Below are positions 8,118-17,338 of a stretch of DNA of 64,000 nucleotides, piece after piece. The notes beneath the pieces were generated by a model. That model ran no database searches and was not told the DNA's origin. It saw nothing but the letters and a program-made list of their open reading frames with translations. This DNA is from Peptococcaceae bacterium UBA7702 (lineage in GTDB: Bacteria > Bacillota > Dehalobacteriia > UBA7702): assembly GCA_002482535.1 (NCBI GenBank), contig DLGE01000008.1:68871-132870 (forward strand), in the 5' to 3' direction. Each line of letters starts with the position of its first letter. The stretch's first letter is position 1. Made by a program: the position numbers and the translations under genes.

Positions 8118-10340
8118 ATGAAATATAAAATTCTCATGGCTTTGATGGGACTGGATATCGGTGGCGCGGAAACCCATGTCATCGAACTCTCAAGGATGCT
8201 CGTAGCCGACGGTCATACCGTGGTTGTCGTCTCCAACGGCGGCGTTTACGAGGATACTTTAAAGACCTTAGGGATAAAGTCCTATCACGCGCCGCTGACG
8301 AAAAAATCGCCTTCTGCGTTGATCGCTTCCTACCGGACGATCAAGGGCATCATTGAGGAAGAAAAGATCGATATTGTCCACTCCCACGCTCGTATTCCCT
8401 CCAGTGTCTGCGGATTGCTCCACCGGCGGCTGAAGTTTCCTTTTCTGACCAGCGCCCACGGTCTGTTTTATACGGGACGTGGCTTTAAATATCTTAGCGA
8501 GTGGGGTCAGAAAACCATTGCCGTCAGCAAAGATATTGAACAATACCTGCTGTATAATTATAAAATCCTGAAAAGGGATATCGTTCTAACCATCAACGGC
8601 ATCGATACCGACGCGTTTTCTCCCGAGGAAAAGGGGGAGGCGGTGAAAAAAGAATTTGGTCTCGGCTCCGAACCGGTGATCGTTCACGTCAGCCGTCTCG
8701 ATCCGGAAACGGAGCTTACGGCAAAACTGCTGATTTCCCTGGCTCCCGATATCGACGCTCTGCTCCCCGGATTTACCCTGCTCATTGCCGGCAACGGCAA
8801 ATCCATGCCGGAAGTGGAAAAATTGAGCGAAGCGGTAAACCAGCAATTGGGACGACCTTGCGTCCGCCTGGCGGGACGGCGCACGGATATCGCCCAGATT
8901 GTCGCTGTCGGTGATCTTGTCGTCGGCGTGAGCCGCGCGGCCCTGGAAGGGATGTCCGCGGGAAAACCGGTGATCCTTTCCGGTTCTCAGGGTTTTATGG
9001 GTTTGTTTGACGAAACGAAGCGCCTGGCCGCTGTGGACAATAATTTTTGCGGCCGCGGTTTCGCCCTGCCCACCAAGGAGAATCTTTTCACCGCGTTACG
9101 CGCCGCCTTTTGTCAACGTGATCCAAAGGAGAGAGAAGCCTTGGGTCTTTACGGTCGGGAGGTGATCAAAGCCGAATATTCCTTAAAGCGTATGAAAGAA
9201 GACTGCGAAAAGGCTTATGACGCGGTTTGGAATCTTTCTTCCGGTAATGTTCGCCGTATCGTTTTATCCGGTTATTACGGTTTTCGCAATGCCGGTGACG
9301 ACGCGATCTTATCTTCCATCATCTCGTCTCTGCTCGACCGCCGTGACGATGTGCGGTTGACGGTACTCTCCAACCGGCCCCAGGAAACACGGCGGCTTTT
9401 CGATGTAGAATCCGTCTACCGTTTTCATTATCCGAGAATTTACCGCTGTCTTAAAAAATGCGACGTACTGGTCAGTGGCGGCGGCTCCCTGCTTCAGGAC
9501 AGGACGAGCACCCGTTCGCTGGTGTATTACCTTTCCTTGATGCATATGGCGAAAAACCTTGGCAAAAAGGTAATGTTATACGCCAACGGCATCGGTCCTG
9601 TGAGCAAAAAGAGCAATCGTCTGCGGGTGAAAAAACAAATCGACCATATTGACCTGATCACCTTGCGGGAGGAAAAATCAAAAGTGGAATTGGCCCGCCT
9701 TGGCGTCACGAAGCCGCCGATCTATATTACGGCAGACCCTGTCTTTATCATGGAATCCCCCCCGAAAGAACTGGTTCGGGGATATTTGCGCAAAGAGGGC
9801 ATTCTTTCCCAAAGGCCGCGGATCGGCGTTTCTCTCCGGGATTGGCGGGGCATGGAGGCGACCCTTCCCGCCTTTGCCGCTTATCTTGATGAGATTTCCG
9901 CAAAGTTTAACATGGACATCGTCTTCATCGTTATGCAGCACTCCCACGATTTTGAGATCAGCGATAAGGTACGGCGGCTGATGAATGAGGATTCTTATTT
10001 ACTGATCGGTGATTATACCCCCAGTGAAATATTGGGAATTACCGGGGAAATGGACTATATTCTCAGTATGCGTCTGCATACCCTGATTTTCGCCGCCAAG
10101 CAGCGTATTCCGATGATTGGCTATGTCTACGATCCGAAGATATCCTATTACCTCGACCAATTGGGGATGCTCTCCGCCGGAGAAATCAGCGATTTTGATC
10201 AGGATACTTCGGTGGCGCTCTTTGCCGAACTGGTTCAATGCAGAAAACAGTATGTCGAGATTCTTGATGCCCATACCCGTGTGTTAGAAGAGAACGCGAA
10301 GCAAAACAATGAGCATCTCCTCGCTTTGATGGAGCAATAA
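8118..10340 (+). CDS. Fusion: GT4-type glycosyltransferase + CsaB-type polysaccharide pyruvyltransferase
   Basis: A 740-residue two-domain protein. Residues 1-375 are a GT-B glycosyltransferase (GLDIGGAETHV, HSHARIPS, VHVSRLDPE, 'LEGMSAGKPVI'). Residues about 378-735 are a CsaB polysaccharide pyruvyltransferase: 'GYYGFRNAGDDAIL', the hallmark GGGSLLQD, 'YANGIGPV' and 'SMRLHTLIFA'. CsaB enzymes add ketal-pyruvate to the secondary cell-wall polymer, the modification recognised by SLH domains. A SLH protein lies in this window at 21589, which fits. CsaB is usually a single-domain protein of about 360 residues, so the fusion may couple glycan chain building to pyruvylation. The terminator at 10376 ends the operon. 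Confidence 0.88.
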   Translation: MKYKILMALMGLDIGGAETHVIELSRMLVADGHTVVVVSNGGVYEDTLKTLGIKSYHAPLTKKSPSALIASYRTIKGIIEEEKIDIVHSHARIPSSVCGLLHRRLKFPFLTSAHGLFYTGRGFKYLSEWGQKTIAVSKDIEQYLLYNYKILKRDIVLTINGIDTDAFSPEEKGEAVKKEFGLGSEPVIVHVSRLDPETELTAKLLISLAPDIDALLPGFTLLIAGNGKSMPEVEKLSEAVNQQLGRPCVRLAGRRTDIAQIVAVGDLVVGVSRAALEGMSAGKPVILSGSQGFMGLFDETKRLAAVDNNFCGRGFALPTKENLFTALRAAFCQRDPKEREALGLYGREVIKAEYSLKRMKEDCEKAYDAVWNLSSGNVRRIVLSGYYGFRNAGDDAILSSIISSLLDRRDDVRLTVLSNRPQETRRLFDVESVYRFHYPRIYRCLKKCDVLVSGGGSLLQDRTSTRSLVYYLSLMHMAKNLGKKVMLYANGIGPVSKKSNRLRVKKQIDHIDLITLREEKSKVELARLGVTKPPIYITADPVFIMESPPKELVRGYLRKEGILSQRPRIGVSLRDWRGMEATLPAFAAYLDEISAKFNMDIVFIVMQHSHDFEISDKVRRLMNEDSYLLIGDYTPSEILGITGEMDYILSMRLHTLIFAAKQRIPMIGYVYDPKISYYLDQLGMLSAGEISDFDQDTSVALFAELVQCRKQYVEILDAHTRVLEENAKQNNEHLLALMEQ

Positions 10341-10375
10341 CGGAATCAATCATAAAAAGAATAAAAAGACAGAAT

Positions 10376-10412
10376 AAAAAGACGCGCCCCAAAAGGACGC
10401 GTCTTTCCATTT
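10376..10412. terminator. Bidirectional terminator between csaB fusion and APH-like gene
   Basis: GACGCG (10381-10386) pairs with CGCGTC (10398-10403). It is flanked by A-rich sequence on the left and TTT on the right, giving U-tracts on both strands. It lies between two convergent genes. Confidence 0.8.
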
Positions 10413-10424
10413 TTAAAGGAAAGC

Positions 10425-11678
10425 TTATTTGATTTTTTCAATCAGGGCGCGAACGGCTTCTTCGTTATTCTGTAACCATTTCAAGCCGCTGACTTGATGC
10501 TGCATGTAGTAACGGTATTCGTAAGAGGGCAGCGTCATATCGAGGTAGAAGGCTTCGGAACACCATTTTACGAGGTACATATTACCCATGATCAACAATT
10601 CGTACAAATATTTCTTTTCGAGCTCGCCGATGGGAGCAAGGCCCCCGAGTTTTTTCAATTCTGCATTATAGGTATTGATGAATTCAACGATGCCGTCCAT
10701 ATCCATGACGCCGTTGCTCGCCGCATCCCAGGAGCTGAAGAAATAAACCATGCCGAGGCCGAACTCAAAGAGACGGATGTCCATTTTGGCCCAGTCGAAG
10801 TCGTAGATGCCGGTGACGAGCAAGTCTTTGTCATACTTGACGTTACCGGGATGGAAGTCGCACTGCAAGGGGCAAACAGGCATTTTTTTGAGGTCTTCTT
10901 CGGGAATGAAAACATCCTTGCATACGGATTTGATGTAGGGAAGTTCTGCCGCAAAATACTGCGTGTATTCGTTGTCGACACCGGCTTTCGCGTAGGCGTC
11001 GCTCCAATTCTGGAAGGTGGTGGGCCATTCTCTCATCAAACCATCGATGCGGGATTCGGCTCTTTCATATTTTTCGGGATCAAAATCGCGTACCGCGTTA
11101 TGGAGTTCGGCCAAAAGTTTGGCGATGCTGTTGTAGGAAGCAGGCGCCATTTTGTTGTTGATCCAATCGTAAGCGGGATCGCCTTCGATGAACTCGTAAA
11201 CGGCAAAGTAATATTTTTCATACTCGCCGTTTTCCATTTTTTGGTCACGGTCATAGTAGGTGTTGCCGTCTTTGCCGGGAATCGGCAGAGCGCCGCGGTC
11301 AAAACCCTGTGCTCTGGCATAAGTGAGAAGCTTATGTTCAAGGATCAATTCGTTCAGGTCTTTGTTGCGCATATATTTTCTAAAGAACCAGGTTTGTCTC
11401 TGCCCGTCCTTTTCGGTATATATGCCAAAACTTCTGTTTACATAGCCGCCGAAAATTTCATAGATTTCCTTAACGGTACCGATGTCATAAAATTCTTCGA
11501 TCACCTCTTTGATCTGGAAATAGAGATAGCTTTTTTCCGCGGCCAGTTTCATGTCGCAGATCTTGGCTTCCATGTCCGCTAAATCGTAGAACATGTTCAA
11601 AGCCTTGTTCGCGCCGAGTTTACGATACTCCTCCATGATGGAAGTGTTCATGTCGTAATCCTTGACAAAAGTCTTCAT
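10425..11678 (-). CDS. APH/choline-kinase-fold phosphotransferase
   Basis: A 417-residue protein of the aminoglycoside phosphotransferase/choline kinase superfamily. The Brenner-like catalytic motif appears as 'CDFHPGNVKYD' (about residue 273) and the metal-binding motif as 'GIYDFDWAKMD'. An extra N-terminal helical region of about 90 residues precedes the kinase fold. It lies on the same strand as, and 576 bases downstream of, the Pyl-type mttB, separated by several hairpins. A kinase acting on a methylated amino alcohol such as choline would fit this neighbourhood, but the sequence does not prove the substrate. A perfect 8-bp inverted repeat lies 66 bases upstream of the start. Confidence 0.7.
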   Translation of the reverse strand: MKTFVKDYDMNTSIMEEYRKLGANKALNMFYDLADMEAKICDMKLAAEKSYLYFQIKEVIEEFYDIGTVKEIYEIFGGYVNRSFGIYTEKDGQRQTWFFRKYMRNKDLNELILEHKLLTYARAQGFDRGALPIPGKDGNTYYDRDQKMENGEYEKYYFAVYEFIEGDPAYDWINNKMAPASYNSIAKLLAELHNAVRDFDPEKYERAESRIDGLMREWPTTFQNWSDAYAKAGVDNEYTQYFAAELPYIKSVCKDVFIPEEDLKKMPVCPLQCDFHPGNVKYDKDLLVTGIYDFDWAKMDIRLFEFGLGMVYFFSSWDAASNGVMDMDGIVEFINTYNAELKKLGGLAPIGELEKKYLYELLIMGNMYLVKWCSEAFYLDMTLPSYEYRYYMQHQVSGLKWLQNNEEAVRALIEKIK

Positions 11679-11743
11679 GTGTAGAGAACCCCCTTCATAC
11701 CTTCACTTCTGTAATAAATATCTGGTTTTTTGCAAAATTTTTT

Positions 11744-11763
11744 TGCAAACAATTATGTTTGCA
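11744..11763. promoter_or_regulatory. Operator-like inverted repeat upstream of the APH-like gene
   Basis: TGCAAACA-ATTA-TGTTTGCA is a perfect 8-bp inverted repeat with a 4-base spacer. It lies in AT-rich sequence 66 bases upstream of the kinase start, a typical place for a regulator site. Confidence 0.45.
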
Positions 11764-12012
11764 TTTCTATTACAAAAAATCCACAACCAGCCTCATTGTA
11801 GCAAATATATAAGAGAAATGCAATAGAGAATGATAACTTTTTTATTCTTTATATGTAGGCACTTGCGTGAATCAGAGGAATCTCCACGGGCAGAAAAATG
11901 GCGGAAGGTTTGTGTTTTTTAAGGGAAGCGCTAAGATCCGCCCCTTCGTATCTTATGTCTTCCGCAACGCTTTTGTCAAGTACACTGCCACCGGTTTTTA
12001 GGGAAAACAATG

Positions 12013-12046
12013 GGGAAGGGGGATGCTGTTGAGCATCCCCCTTCCC
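12013..12046. terminator. 15-bp perfect hairpin downstream of mttB (module A)
   Basis: Arms 12013-12027 and 12032-12046 are exact complements around a GTTG loop. The T-run on the minus strand is weak, so it may be a terminator or an mRNA 3'-end stabiliser. Confidence 0.65.
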
Positions 12047-12063
12047 TTAGAGAGTGTGAATTA

Positions 12064-12220
12064 TAGCCTTTTTGCCGTATGGAAAAAGGCTAAAGGAAAA
12101 AACTTGATTAAAAACAGCAAAAACTGTTTTTTAATATGATGTAGGGATTTTGGCTGCGAGTGAAAACACCCGCAGCCTTGTCAATTGGGGCATATTGAAA
12201 GTACATGGGGGGTACTTTCA
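12064..12220. repeat. Four further consecutive inverted repeats
   Basis: TAGCCTTTTT/AAAAAGGCTA (12064-12073, 12083-12092), AAAAACAG/CTGTTTTT (12110-12117, 12124-12131), GGCTGCG/CGCAGCC with inner GTG/CAC (12152-12177), and TGAAAGTAC/GTACTTTCA (12196-12204, 12212-12220). All arms are exact. They lie just beyond the mttB stop on the minus strand. Confidence 0.75.
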
Positions 12221-12254
12221 TTTCCCTTGCGACTGTCCTTTGGGTCAATGATTT

Positions 12255-13730
12255 TTAGGATTTAAGACCTTCTTCCTCTTCTGCTTGGGCGATCATATCG
12301 TCCATCAGTTTTTCAGTGCCGGCGGGAAGCGGATCGGGCTTATGGTTTTCCAAAATGTATTTGGCTTGTTCTGTGGCTCTTTCGAGGACATTTTTACCGC
12401 CCATGGCTTCCCAGCTTTCCCGCATTCTGCGGTCAAAGATTTTCGGATCCGACTGGACTTTCTTAAAGTTTTCGTAGGTGTGCATATGGGTTACGAATTC
12501 GCCGCCGATGCCAACATCCTTGATGACGTCGGTAGCCATGGTGTAATCGCATACGTCGATGCCTCTTACGACTTGTTTGATCATCTCGGCAATTTCATTG
12601 TCGATGACGAATTGAGCGAAATCAAAGGTGATCCCTAATTCCAACATCCCGAGGCCGTAGATGACATTGGCGCCTGCCAATGCCGGCAGCATCGCGGTGA
12701 TGGTTTTTTCATGGGTCGCCTGGGCGTCAGCCAACTTGCTGTCTGCCTACCCGCCCGCAACCCAGCTGGGAAGCCCGTAGAACTGTGCCAATTTGGCGAC
12801 GGAGGCATTGATCATGCCCAGTTCCGGGCAGCCCACCGGGGAGCAGGTATATTTCAAATCCATAATCGACGTGGAAGAGCCGTAAACAACCGGGGCTCCC
12901 TTGACCGTAGCCTGGGAGAGCACAACGGAAGCCAAGGCTTCGGCGTTATGGGTGATCAAAGTGCCGGCTAAGGTTACCGGCGCGGTGCCGCCGGCTAAGG
13001 CCATGGAGATGATGGTGATCGGAATACCCATGCGGGCGCTTTCCATGATCATATCGGTGCTTTCCGGAACCAATTGCAAGGGGCTGATGGGGCAGGTGAT
13101 GGTGCTGTAAATGGGGTTTCTGCGGTATTCTTCTTCACCGCCGGCAATGTGGCACATGACCTTATAGATTCTGCGCAAGTTTCTCGTGTTGCCGCAGCCC
13201 TGTACCAGGTGCTTAGAGGTATTGGTGATGTTGATTTGCACTTCGTGAAGAGGAGCGATGAGGGCGGGGACATCCTGGGCGGAAACGGCTCTTTCATGAA
13301 TGTCTACGGCAGAGAGGGCATCTGCCATCAATGCTGCCTGGCCGCTGTCCTTCTTGGTGCTTCTTCTGTATTCGCCGGTATAGAGGTCATTGATCATGAT
13401 GCCTTCGCCAAAGTTGGTGAAACCGGTGCGGTTATCTTCCAGAACATAACTCTTTTTGGGGTTTCTGGCGGCGAAAGTAATGGTTTTGGGAGCCAGACGG
13501 ATCGCTTCTTCTACCACATAGTTGGGGAAACGAACCACGTTGTTCTTTTTGTCCACAAGGCAACCGACGGAAGCAAAGGCTTCCTGGGCGTCGGCGGCTT
13601 TGACACCGATCCCCACATCTCTTAAAACTTCGAGGGTCGCAAGGTGCATGGTATACAGTTCGTCGTCTGTAAACATCTGTATGCCGAAACCGGAGAGTTT
13701 GTTGATCCCGGCATGGAAATTTTTACCCAT
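12255..13730 (-). CDS. mttB: Trimethylamine methyltransferase-family protein (MttB) with in-frame amber codon (Pyl), module A
   Basis: The gene reads as 491 residues if TAG at 12747-12749 is decoded, close to the ~495 of characterised MttB. Without readthrough it splits into a 327-codon piece and a 159-codon piece in the same frame with no new ribosome site. The residues around the amber codon, 'WVAGG-O-ADSKLADAQA', match the conserved Pyl context in the other two copies of this window. MttB transfers a methyl group from a methylated amine to a corrinoid protein. The start at 13730 has AGGAGGAT upstream. It follows a Ser-type homologue (stop 107 bases upstream) in the same direction, downstream of a BCCT transporter. 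The substrate is unknown; trimethylamine or another methylated quaternary or tertiary amine is likely. No MttC-type corrinoid protein is nearby. Confidence 0.88.
12747..12749 (-). other. In-frame TAG, predicted pyrrolysine codon (residue 328)
   Basis: CTA on the plus strand is TAG in the mttB frame. Homology to MttB continues on both sides without a shift, and the two other mttB genes carry TAG at the same aligned place. Confidence 0.88.
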
Positions 13731-13836
13731 TTTGTATCCTCCTTTATTGATTTCAGGTTACAACTTCAGTTTGATACGTGGTGACATGGTTTCTTCGGTG
13801 AAGAAACGGTAAAGATGAAACTATTTTTTCCCGCCT

Positions 13837-15288
13837 TTATTTGCGGTTAATGCAGGCCTCAATGACGGCGTCAACGGCTTTGATTTTCTCGTCGGAAATG
13901 GGTTTCGGATGATGGTTGGCGAGAATATCGTTAACCAAGTTATGCGCTCTTTGGGTGAAGGTGGATTCTGTTTCCGCCCAGGTTTCATAGATCGACCGGT
14001 CGGTTACGTAGGGTTTCCACAGTTCGCTGCGAAGATGCTGCATCGTGTGGGGGTGCCCTAAGAAGTTGCCGCCGTATTCAGGCTTATCGACAACGTCGTT
14101 GACGACATTGACAGCGCAAGTGTCGTCATTTACGTCATAGCCTTTGATGGCGTGTTTGACGAGGGAAGAAATTTCGTTGTCGATGACAAGTTTTTCGTAA
14201 GAAGCCACAAGGACGTTATCCAGGGAGCCGGCGGCACCGCAAACGTCAACGCCGACCAAAGCGGGAATTAAGGTGTTGTACATGGATTCAAAGGCGGCCT
14301 GGGCATCGCTGATCTTCGCGGCGCAGCTAAAGCCCGTGACAGTACAGGGCATGTTGTAATAGCGCATCAATTCCGCGGATAAAGCGGCGGCCAAACCCAT
14401 TTCAGGGGCTGCCCAAAGGCCCATGGCGGTGGACATTTCCATGAAGGTGACGCGAGGGCTCATGATGCAGGGATGACCGGGTTTTCTTAACTGGGCAATG
14501 ATGATCCCGGCGAGAACTTCCGCGTTGTGCATGACGACGGTGCCGATGACCGTCATGGGGCCGGTGGCGCCGATCATAGGGCAGGGGATGTTGCCGAAGG
14601 GCATCCCGGAATCAACGATGCTGAGAATGGCGTCGGCGGGATCGTCGGCATATTCCATGGGGCTGATGGGGGATACTTCCAAATAAGCGATGGGTTTTTT
14701 GATGAGTTCTTCTTTGCTGCCCACAGCGGCGGCTAAGACATTGACGACGTCTTCGGTTTCTTGGGCGTCATGAATGCAGATGCGCAGGGGTTTGGTGCTG
14801 TTTTTGACCATGGCGCCGACTTGAACGGCGTTGGCGGCATGTTCCGGAATGCCTTGGGCGGTCAGGCAGGAAATGATATCGGTGCTGGGCAAGGCATCGG
14901 CCAGGCGGATGTAATCTTCAAGGTCGGAGAGGGAGGTGTTTCTTCTCTTACCGGTTTCGGGGTCGATGACGAAGGGTACGCCGACGCAGGTATGATTATA
15001 GGCGTTCTTTTCGCCCCATTTGATCTGATAATGATCGTCAAGGCCGTACATTGTAAAACTTCTGGGAGCGTCCTTCAGTGCTTTTTCCACGATATCCCTG
15101 GGGAAACGGATGCGGCTGCCTTTGCCGCTGATATCATCGGAAACCTTTAAGCCCGCTTCTTTACAAAAGCTGACGAAGGGTTCCGAAAAACTCTTAATCC
15201 CTGTTGTTTCCAATAGATCCAGTGTGGCTTCGTGCATTTTCTTGACATCTTCTTCGGAGCAATAATGCAATCTCATTGTGTCTCTCAT
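13837..15288 (-). CDS. MttB/MtgB-family methyltransferase lacking pyrrolysine (Ser at that position)
   Basis: A 483-residue COG5598 methyltransferase. It aligns with the Pyl-type copies throughout, but at the amber position it has 'VTGF-S-CAAKISDAQA', so Ser replaces Pyl. Non-Pyl members such as MtgB demethylate quaternary amines (glycine betaine in Desulfitobacterium). Together with the BCCT transporter upstream this points to betaine, carnitine or a related substrate. The ATG at 15288 is chosen because GGAGGTC lies 7 bases before it; an in-frame ATG at 15354 has no comparable site. It precedes mttB by 106 bases and is probably cotranscribed. Confidence 0.85.
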   Translation of the reverse strand: MRDTMRLHYCSEEDVKKMHEATLDLLETTGIKSFSEPFVSFCKEAGLKVSDDISGKGSRIRFPRDIVEKALKDAPRSFTMYGLDDHYQIKWGEKNAYNHTCVGVPFVIDPETGKRRNTSLSDLEDYIRLADALPSTDIISCLTAQGIPEHAANAVQVGAMVKNSTKPLRICIHDAQETEDVVNVLAAAVGSKEELIKKPIAYLEVSPISPMEYADDPADAILSIVDSGMPFGNIPCPMIGATGPMTVIGTVVMHNAEVLAGIIIAQLRKPGHPCIMSPRVTFMEMSTAMGLWAAPEMGLAAALSAELMRYYNMPCTVTGFSCAAKISDAQAAFESMYNTLIPALVGVDVCGAAGSLDNVLVASYEKLVIDNEISSLVKHAIKGYDVNDDTCAVNVVNDVVDKPEYGGNFLGHPHTMQHLRSELWKPYVTDRSIYETWAETESTFTQRAHNLVNDILANHHPKPISDEKIKAVDAVIEACINRK

Positions 15289-15444
15289 TTTTTGACCTCC
15301 GTTAATGTAATTAAATTTAGTGTAATTAAATTGGTTATTGTATTCATGTTCCATTCCCTCAAGGGGGAAGGAAGCGGTTGTTTGATTTGTTATAGCGTCC
15401 GTATCTCATAGAAATGGTACGGGAATTTGATTGCGTGACAATTT

Positions 15445-17133
15445 TTATTTCGCGGTTGAAGTTTCCGCTTGCGATGGCGTTGTGTTATCTTCGTTTATCG
15501 TGATTGTGGTATCTGGATTTTCCTGGCCTTTTCTTCTTTTTTCCAGGTAAAGCTGCTTTTCATCGTCGAGCATAAAGTATTCTACGATTTCCTGTTTCGA
15601 CATATGGCCGAAATCTTCTTTGAGCCATTTGGCACAAGTGATCATGCAGAGCAGAATCAACAGGGAGACGGGAATTGCCGTCAGGATCAATACCGCCTTA
15701 AATCCGCTTAAATCGGCCTGAGCCCACAACAAGCAGAGGGGACAGATCGAAAGCATCGTGGCCCAAAGGACACTGAGTTTTTTGGGCGGGTCATCCCAGG
15801 TGCGTAGCCCCTTGGTGCAGGCTGCCGCCATACTGTAAGATGCGGAGTCCATCGTTGTTACCAGCAAAATGAAGCCGGCGGTGAACCAACCCACCATGAC
15901 CAATTTTCCTAAGGGCAGTGAGGTTATGATATCGGATACGAGTCCGTATTGATTGCCGGTGTTATAAAACGTGTCGAGGAATGTGCCGTTGCTACCGATG
16001 GTGTTGAAATCAAATCCTTTGAGCAGGATTTCTCCGAGACCGTAATTGGAAATGGTGCCGAAGAAGAGAACGGAACCGGCGGTTCCGGCTAAGATCACGG
16101 TGAGGATCACTGAGCGGATGGAACGTCCCGCGGAGCACTTTGCGATGAAGACCCACATAACCGGAGCCAATCCCAGCCACCAGGCCCAATAGAAGATCGT
16201 CCATTCCTGAGGGAAGCCCCCCGACGCCCTGGTGGGGTCGAGATAAAAGAGCATCTGTGAAAAGTTCTCCAGGCTTAAACCGAAGGACTGTACGGTGTTT
16301 TCGATCTCAAAAATGGGATGGCCGAAAATCAGGAAATAGCCGACGAGGACAAAGGAAATGTAAATGCAAAGCTTTGAAAGCACCAATATTCCTTTGCCAA
16401 TCCCGGAGCAGGCGCTCCAAGTGAACATTGCGGTAATCAGAAGCGTTAGAATGAAGAAAGTCAGGAAGTTCTCCGGTGTGCCGATCAGATTATACGTAAT
16501 ATTTCCCAACATCGGAATGCCGGTGCCGAAAGAAATTGTGAGACCGCCTAAAATACCGAAAATGAAAACGATGTTGATGACGGTGCCCAAAGGTCCGTAA
16601 ACTTTGTTTCCCAGGACGCCTTCACAGGCACCTTGGATGGTAAGTCCTTCTTTTTTACGAACAAAGTAGCGATAAGCGATGGGCACGACGCCGGTAGCGT
16701 AAACGCTCCAGGCGGGGATGCCCCAGTGAAAGAAACTGTAAGCGACGGCAATATCGGCTGTTTCCTGCATATCCAAACCGAAGGGGCGGAGCCAGGTAAC
16801 GTAATATGCCCACTCGATGGCGGACCAAAAGAGAATGCTGGTACCCATGGCGGCACAGAAGATCATGGCAATCCAGCCGAAGGTGGAGTATTGTGGCTTT
16901 ACTTTGCCTAAGCGAATGCTGCCGTATTTTGAGAACGCCAGCCATATATTGTAAAAAAGCATGGCGGCCACAAAAACAATGAAAAAAGAGCCAAGATAAT
17001 AAATCACGAAGTCTTTTGCCGAAACCAAACTGGTGACCACAAGTTCCGGCGAGGCAATGGTCGAAATAACCAATAATGCCAATAAGGCAACGCTGACGAC
17101 AATTGTTACGTAATCAATCTTTTGAGTTTTCAT
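15445..17133 (-). CDS. BCCT-family betaine/carnitine/choline transporter
   Basis: A 562-residue protein with about 12 membrane helices. BCCT hallmarks include 'FHWGIPAWSVYA', 'GIGKGI', and the signature 'MWVFIAKCSAGRSIR.VIL' near the middle. BCCT carriers take up trimethylammonium compounds using Na+ or H+ or by exchange. The C-terminal tail is hydrophilic. The start at 17133 (MKTQKIDYV) has AGGGGA upstream; the longer in-frame start at 17169 is less likely. It lies between a TauE-like permease and the two methyltransferases, so it is probably the substrate importer of module A. Confidence 0.9.
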   Translation of the reverse strand: MKTQKIDYVTIVVSVALLALLVISTIASPELVVTSLVSAKDFVIYYLGSFFIVFVAAMLFYNIWLAFSKYGSIRLGKVKPQYSTFGWIAMIFCAAMGTSILFWSAIEWAYYVTWLRPFGLDMQETADIAVAYSFFHWGIPAWSVYATGVVPIAYRYFVRKKEGLTIQGACEGVLGNKVYGPLGTVINIVFIFGILGGLTISFGTGIPMLGNITYNLIGTPENFLTFFILTLLITAMFTWSACSGIGKGILVLSKLCIYISFVLVGYFLIFGHPIFEIENTVQSFGLSLENFSQMLFYLDPTRASGGFPQEWTIFYWAWWLGLAPVMWVFIAKCSAGRSIRSVILTVILAGTAGSVLFFGTISNYGLGEILLKGFDFNTIGSNGTFLDTFYNTGNQYGLVSDIITSLPLGKLVMVGWFTAGFILLVTTMDSASYSMAAACTKGLRTWDDPPKKLSVLWATMLSICPLCLLWAQADLSGFKAVLILTAIPVSLLILLCMITCAKWLKEDFGHMSKQEIVEYFMLDDEKQLYLEKRRKGQENPDTTITINEDNTTPSQAETSTAK

Positions 17134-17338
17134 GTGTAAATCCCCTGTTCGCGGAAGATGTATTATCATTGGAGAATACCGTTATGGTTTCGCCTGATCT
17201 TCCGTATAGGCATCGGCGCACTTTCTGCCCTCTCTTTTCTCTTTGCGCTGCGCCCGGATGCCGCTTAATTGAATGGTGTTTGATAGGGGCACACCATTGA
17301 AATTAAATTTGATCGTCCACGTTTTGTTTTTGTTTCCC

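Larger units (their letters stand above)
11679..12254. other. 576-base gap with operator-like repeat and five hairpins
   Basis: No convincing reading frame. The part near 11740 holds a perfect inverted repeat, 11780-12010 is featureless apart from AT-rich stretches, and 12013-12220 holds five consecutive hairpins, listed separately. Confidence 0.7.

Noticed and set aside
10494..11582. Long plus-strand open frame opposite the APH-like kinase (362 codons)
   Set aside because: The minus-strand frame contains kinase motifs, a ribosome site and a matching terminator; the plus-strand frame has none of these.
12255..12734. Separate small gene downstream of the mttB amber codon
   Set aside because: It lacks a start with a ribosome site and continues the MttB homology in the same frame. 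The same split occurs at the same aligned point in the other two copies, so readthrough is the better reading.
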